A DNA stretch of 64,000 nt. It comes from Lichtheimia corymbifera B2541 (taxonomy: Eukaryota; Mucoromycota; Mucoromycetes; Mucorales; Lichtheimiaceae). Shown here piece after piece: positions 60,282 to 64,000 of this stretch. Position numbers and translations under genes: made by a program. Under the pieces are notes generated by a model that saw nothing but the letters and a program-made list of their open reading frames with translations, was not told where the DNA came from and ran no database searches. The stretch lies in contig JNEU01001131.1 of the NCBI GenBank assembly GCA_000697475.1, positions 62,001-126,000 of the forward strand. Reading direction: 5' to 3'. Numbering within the stretch: the stretch's first letter is position 1; every line of letters starts with the position of its first letter.

Positions 60282-62119
60282 TCAACTACACATAATACGT
60301 AATCCATGAGTGAGTACAAGACTATTATTCATGCTCGTCTTCTTTCTTACAATGCCTGGGCAGTGGTAATGGAGTTCTTGAACGGGATGTACGGTCTTGT
60401 AGCCATTTTTCCTATCCAGGACGTCTCCAGGGGTCAGTTGCTTAAAAGCAGAGTGTACGCCCAAACAAAGAAGCTTACCAGCTGATATAGGCCAGCAATT
60501 GGTCCTTTGGTTCAATATACTGGATATGGTGGAGTTTGGCAACCTCCTTGTTCCAGTGGGTATCATAGGTAGGGTAATCCGTATCCTTGGCAAATATGAA
60601 TCCTTGTCGTTTAAAGAATGGTGGTATACGAGTGATGCCATCCAAAAGAGCTGCGTAGTTGCGATGATGTTGGTTCCTGATAGTAGATGGTGTTTTGGGT
60701 GGTGATGGTGGTGGTGGTATTTCATTCTCATCCGGCAGCTTATCATGCGTCTTAAAAGTAACCTTGGGTGTTGATTGTAATCGTGCTTTGTCTTTGGACA
60801 ATGAATCTTGTGGCAACGATGACAATTTTTCTCCTAATGGTGAACGATATCGTGATGATGATTTGTCTTTCAACGTGGTTTGATTGTGCGATGGCGGTGA
60901 TTGTTTCTCTGCCAGTGATGAAAGGTGGGCTGTTGGTGTTGGAGATATTGGTGCAGTGGCATTGTCAATCATGTCATTAAAAGACTCCTGCTGCTTCTTT
61001 GATGGTATATCGTCACATGTCGTTGATGGGTGATTTGGTATTGATGGTGTGATTTGATCCGACATATTACTGATTGGTGATGGTGATGGTGAGAACGATG
61101 GTTGTACGTCTTTGGGATAAGGTGAGACATGATCTCTTTTGCGATATATCGAATCCACCTCACCCTCGGAATCATTAAGTTCAAAAGTCTCGGATCGTGG
61201 CGGTAGCGGTGGTGATAATTCGAGTGTCATTGATCGTGATGTTGTCGTTGTATCTCCCCATTCTTCTTCTTCGCTATAACATGGTGCATTGGGTGGTGGC
61301 CGTTGACGTTGCTGTGGTGCAGGTGATAATTCGAGTGTCATTGACCTTGACGTCGACGTCGTATCTCCTCCACCCTCTTCTCCTCTATAACCTGGTGCAT
61401 TCGGTGGTCGAGGTTCATGTTCATCCCAATACGCGGCACAAAACTCTGGGCAATCTCTATATACATGATATCAGCATCATCCCCCACTACTAAACTCTTT
61501 GTCGAAAAACTTACTCATGGATGTCGTTTGCATTTTCATAGGAATTCTCCTTTGATGAAAAACCAGCCCATTGTATCTCATATTGGACCACTCTTCCCTA
61601 TTGGAAAATGTTAATAATAGCCCCAATATGCATGCCATCATTCAAGGTAATACTTGCTCGATATATCTTGTGATTGACTATCCGCTCAACAGCGTACATG
61701 GGTTCCATATTCTCGGTCATGGCAGCAGGAGGTCCAAAATCAATCTTTTTTCTACGACGACCATTGCCTCGTTTCTTCCTTGCTGTTGATGGGTCGGATG
61801 ATGATCGTGTTGTGCTAGTAGTAGTTGTTGTGCCTCTTCCTTCCTCGTTTGATGATGGTACATCATCTAAAAGCCTTCCACATACTGCATCCAAATCGTT
61901 GATATCGAGATAACTTGGCCGGCTGTCACTGCTACCAACAAGTATAACGTTGTCGGAATCGCTGTTATCGGATTGGGCGTTTGTCATAGTGTAATCGGCC
62001 TTGGTGTCTTTAGTATACAGTGCAACATCCTCCTCTTCATCGACACGCCATTCTGCTGATCGGTTGCTTTCGTCGTCTGGATCAATGGTGTTACTTTGTT
62101 CAGTCGCGTAGATCGTCAT
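60282..62119 (-). CDS. chromodomain protein
   Basis: Four exons in the best model: 61654-62119, 61515-61590, 60479-61456 and 60282-60411, giving 549 aa. An acidic N-terminal region leads into a chromodomain: MYAVERIVNHKIYRA, then VQYEIQWAGFSSKENSYEN, then DCPEFCAAYW, spread over three exons, with Tyr, Trp and Tyr in the positions that form an aromatic methyl-lysine cage. A long Ser/Pro-rich linker carries two copies of SRSMTLELSP. The C-terminal 80 residues (NYAALLDGITRIPPFFKRQG and following) are conserved-looking but not a recognised chromo-shadow domain. The first intron needs a non-consensus GAG acceptor or an unusual donor; other introns are normal. The last exon is the least certain. 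A chromatin reader role is likely. Confidence 0.75.
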
Positions 62120-63009
62120 GAACCGTGAAAAGAGAATAAAGCCATTGAGCGGAGTGTATTGGCATTTCAAAAAGATACCAACCGTCTGTTCAGATTGTCC
62201 AGGTACAAACCCAACCCCCCAATGAATTCTATATCGCTTCCCTTATTGTCTTTTGTAATAAAAGTTATCTTGTCAAGTACATATAAATATATGGAATCAT
62301 TCTATCATGCATCGTCAGCAGTTAATGATCATACAACAATATCGGTTTCTCAGTAACCGTGATCTCTTTACTACTTGTCACTATTCGACGTGTCCCTTAT
62401 CCTTTCTTGGAGACATTAAAGGCATGTTCACCAGCCCAAACGTATATAGCATAACATGGTGCATAGAGCTGTTTTACTCATTCTGTGCATTCAAACCAAG
62501 CAAACATAATGACTCGAATGGTTGCTATGTAGTTGACGTTGGCATGCACTATTGAAGCTATCATGTCGCAGATTGGCGAATGTATATACCCATTGTTTGC
62601 TCAAATTGGATATGTACAATGTGCCAAAGGATGTTTTCATCCAGCTATGCGTAAATGTGGGCAACTAAAATACAAAGTGTACAATGTCCTTATAAGTGGG
62701 CCGATAGTTATTAGCAAATGCATGAAGGAAATCAACCCAAACCCAAGATGCCTTGAACGAATTTCGTTTACTATACCAGCTCATGAGTATTCCATGGTGG
62801 ACTCTGATTTTATGGTATGTATCCAAGGTGACACAAAATTTATGCAATGTAATACTTGTTTTCTTTATTGAAGAAGACAGGATGAGATATACTATACTAT
62901 CAATCAATCGCTTTGTAAACCAGGATAATCAAGTTTATACTGCCCAAATATACAATAGAACCTTTTTATTACAATAATTGAAAGCTTTTTTTTGTGTGTG
63001 TTATGTGAT
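62120..63009. other. intergenic, promoter of the chromodomain gene and 3' UTR of PRP8
   Basis: AT-rich. A plus-strand ORF of 112 aa (62533-62871) has ordinary composition for random sequence and no domain. No repeat partner or RNA gene noticed. Confidence 0.4.
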
Positions 63010-64000
63010 TTATGCAAAGTTGTCATCGATATCGGCTTCAGTGACAGCCTCTGTTTCGCTGCTAAAGTTCATAAAGTGTGCAGCACGATGCGATTCGTGA
63101 TAGAATTCCTTGGGAACATCAAGGACCAAGCGGTAGTTCATGTTGGCATTAAACTGTGCGCCCATAAAGTTGTAGTTCCAAACCTCGGATGGTACCATAA
63201 AGAAGCCCAAGAAGCGATCCGACAAGAGGATTTGGACCTTTTCAGCGTGTGTTGGGAGGTAGCCTTGTGGGTTGTTGCTGGTATCCATGTTAGCCTTGCC
63301 CCATTCGAAACCACCAGGGGTGAGCTTATAAGCTGTAAGCGATGCTGAACCAGGTGTGAAGGAGCAGGTAAGTGTGATTGTCTTTTCACCATCCCATGAT
63401 CGGTTGTTGGCAAGAAGCTTGGCATGTGTGGAGACATCTTGAGGTGAAATGTTCATCAACTCTTGGGGCTGCGTATGGATCCAGCCAAGCGGCTCCAAAT
63501 CGGAAAGATACTCGTGAGTCGGCAATGTGTTTGGCAAATGGATGGTTTGATGTGTGCCCCATTGAGGTGGAATGACGATACATCGGATCTCCTTCACATT
63601 GGGTGCATCGGCCGGGCTTACACCATACATGAAACCTGCCACCTGTGTGCGTAGATCCGAAATGGTAATGAATCGCTTGAGAAGATTCTTTGGCATGACA
63701 TAAGTGTATGTGTTCTCCTTGATGTCATCCGAGTTGACGTAAATGTGGTTGGTACGCAAGTGAAGATTGGTAGCTGAAATAGCACGGATACGCCATTCGG
63801 TCTTGGATGAGAATGTAGCCGTCTCATAATTGCTGGTCGTGGTTACCACCATTTCATCACCATGGATGTTGCGAGTCTTGGTAGTAACTGCAGTAAGCTG
63901 TGATTGTTCCTTGGTCTGCTTTTCAATCTCGGCAATCTGTTGACGCTGCAATGATGGTGCCTGAATCTCCATACCAAGAATGATATCACGGATTTCGGAT
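63010..64000 (-). CDS. PRP8: pre-mRNA splicing factor PRP8, C-terminal part (runs off the window)
   Basis: The frame is open from the right edge of the window to the stop at 63010 (about 330 aa of a protein that is normally about 2300-2400 aa). It contains the end of the RNase H-like region and the whole JAB1/MPN domain: [90 protein letters not shown] and the tail [18 protein letters not shown]. In the spliceosome this domain inserts a C-terminal tail into the Brr2 helicase. Here the tail after NFSSETEAV is acidic ([10 protein letters not shown]). No intron is present in this part. Confidence 0.96.
   Translation of the reverse strand, partial: SEIRDIILGMEIQAPSLQRQQIAEIEKQTKEQSQLTAVTTKTRNIHGDEMVVTTTSNYETATFSSKTEWRIRAISATNLHLRTNHIYVNSDDIKENTYTYVMPKNLLKRFITISDLRTQVAGFMYGVSPADAPNVKEIRCIVIPPQWGTHQTIHLPNTLPTHEYLSDLEPLGWIHTQPQELMNISPQDVSTHAKLLANNRSWDGEKTITLTCSFTPGSASLTAYKLTPGGFEWGKANMDTSNNPQGYLPTHAEKVQILLSDRFLGFFMVPSEVWNYNFMGAQFNANMNYRLVLDVPKEFYHESHRAAHFMNFSSETEAVTEADIDDNFA

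Noticed and set aside
62533..62871. 112 aa plus ORF between chromodomain gene and PRP8
   Set aside because: No start context, domain or codon-like pattern; intergenic composition.

Overview
The window is nuclear DNA of a filamentous fungus, most likely an early-diverging one (Mucoromycota; Mucorales is my best guess). The signs are genes cut by many short introns (about 45-125 bp, GTAAGT-type donors), intronless divergently paired core histone genes, an early-diverging type of gene set (METTL4-type MT-A70 methyltransferase, a TMEM164-family protein, a single-domain globin, a carotenoid-oxygenase-family protein), and AT-rich intergenic DNA. The phylum call is inference from gene content; no species is claimed.

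Layout. 0-1.6 kb: weak gene fragment. 1.6-4.1 kb: cobalamin-independent methionine synthase. 4.2-10.2 kb: gene-poor, repeat-rich block (duplicated segments, a TIR-bounded element, degenerate tandem units). 10.2-14.7 kb: coiled-coil membrane protein, a bZIP-like protein and a globin. 15.4-18.9 kb: HMG-CoA reductase in six exons. 20.9-22.0 kb: acetolactate synthase regulatory subunit. 22.3-26.7 kb: the four core histones as two divergent pairs (H2B/H2A and H3/H4) with shared promoter motifs. 27.2-33.0 kb: Mediator subunit MED13 in ten exons. 34.3-39.3 kb: a low-complexity protein, a TMEM164-family protein and two tandem GNAT acetyltransferases. 39.5-43.1 kb: an ATRIP-like checkpoint protein convergent with a BAP31/Yet3 protein. 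43.4-46.4 kb: a carotenoid-oxygenase-family protein and an ACT-domain protein. 46.8-51.7 kb: a second copy of the 5.6-8.4 kb repeat locus, here expanded by about 2.5 kb of nested palindromic repeats. 51.9-54.1 kb: fragmentary or broken hypothetical genes. 54.3-64.0 kb: a HAL4/NPR-type kinase, ribosomal protein uL6 (RPL9), METTL4-like methyltransferase, eIF3m, a chromodomain protein and the 3' end of PRP8.

How it works together. Most genes are unlinked housekeeping functions; the only obvious co-regulated unit is the histone cluster. HMG-CoA reductase (isoprenoid supply) and the carotenoid-oxygenase-like protein belong to connected pathways but are 25 kb apart, so no cluster is claimed. The most unusual DNA is the palindromic array at 48.9-51.4 kb, sitting in one of two related loci about 40 kb apart. 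Three repeats there have 172-180 bp arms around 24-40 bp loops, and a larger one has roughly 340 bp arms. If transcribed, it would fold into long double-stranded RNA.

Splice sites were placed by hand from donor/acceptor consensus plus reading-frame continuity. Summed exon lengths are divisible by three in every multi-exon model given with explicit exons and a whole coding sequence.
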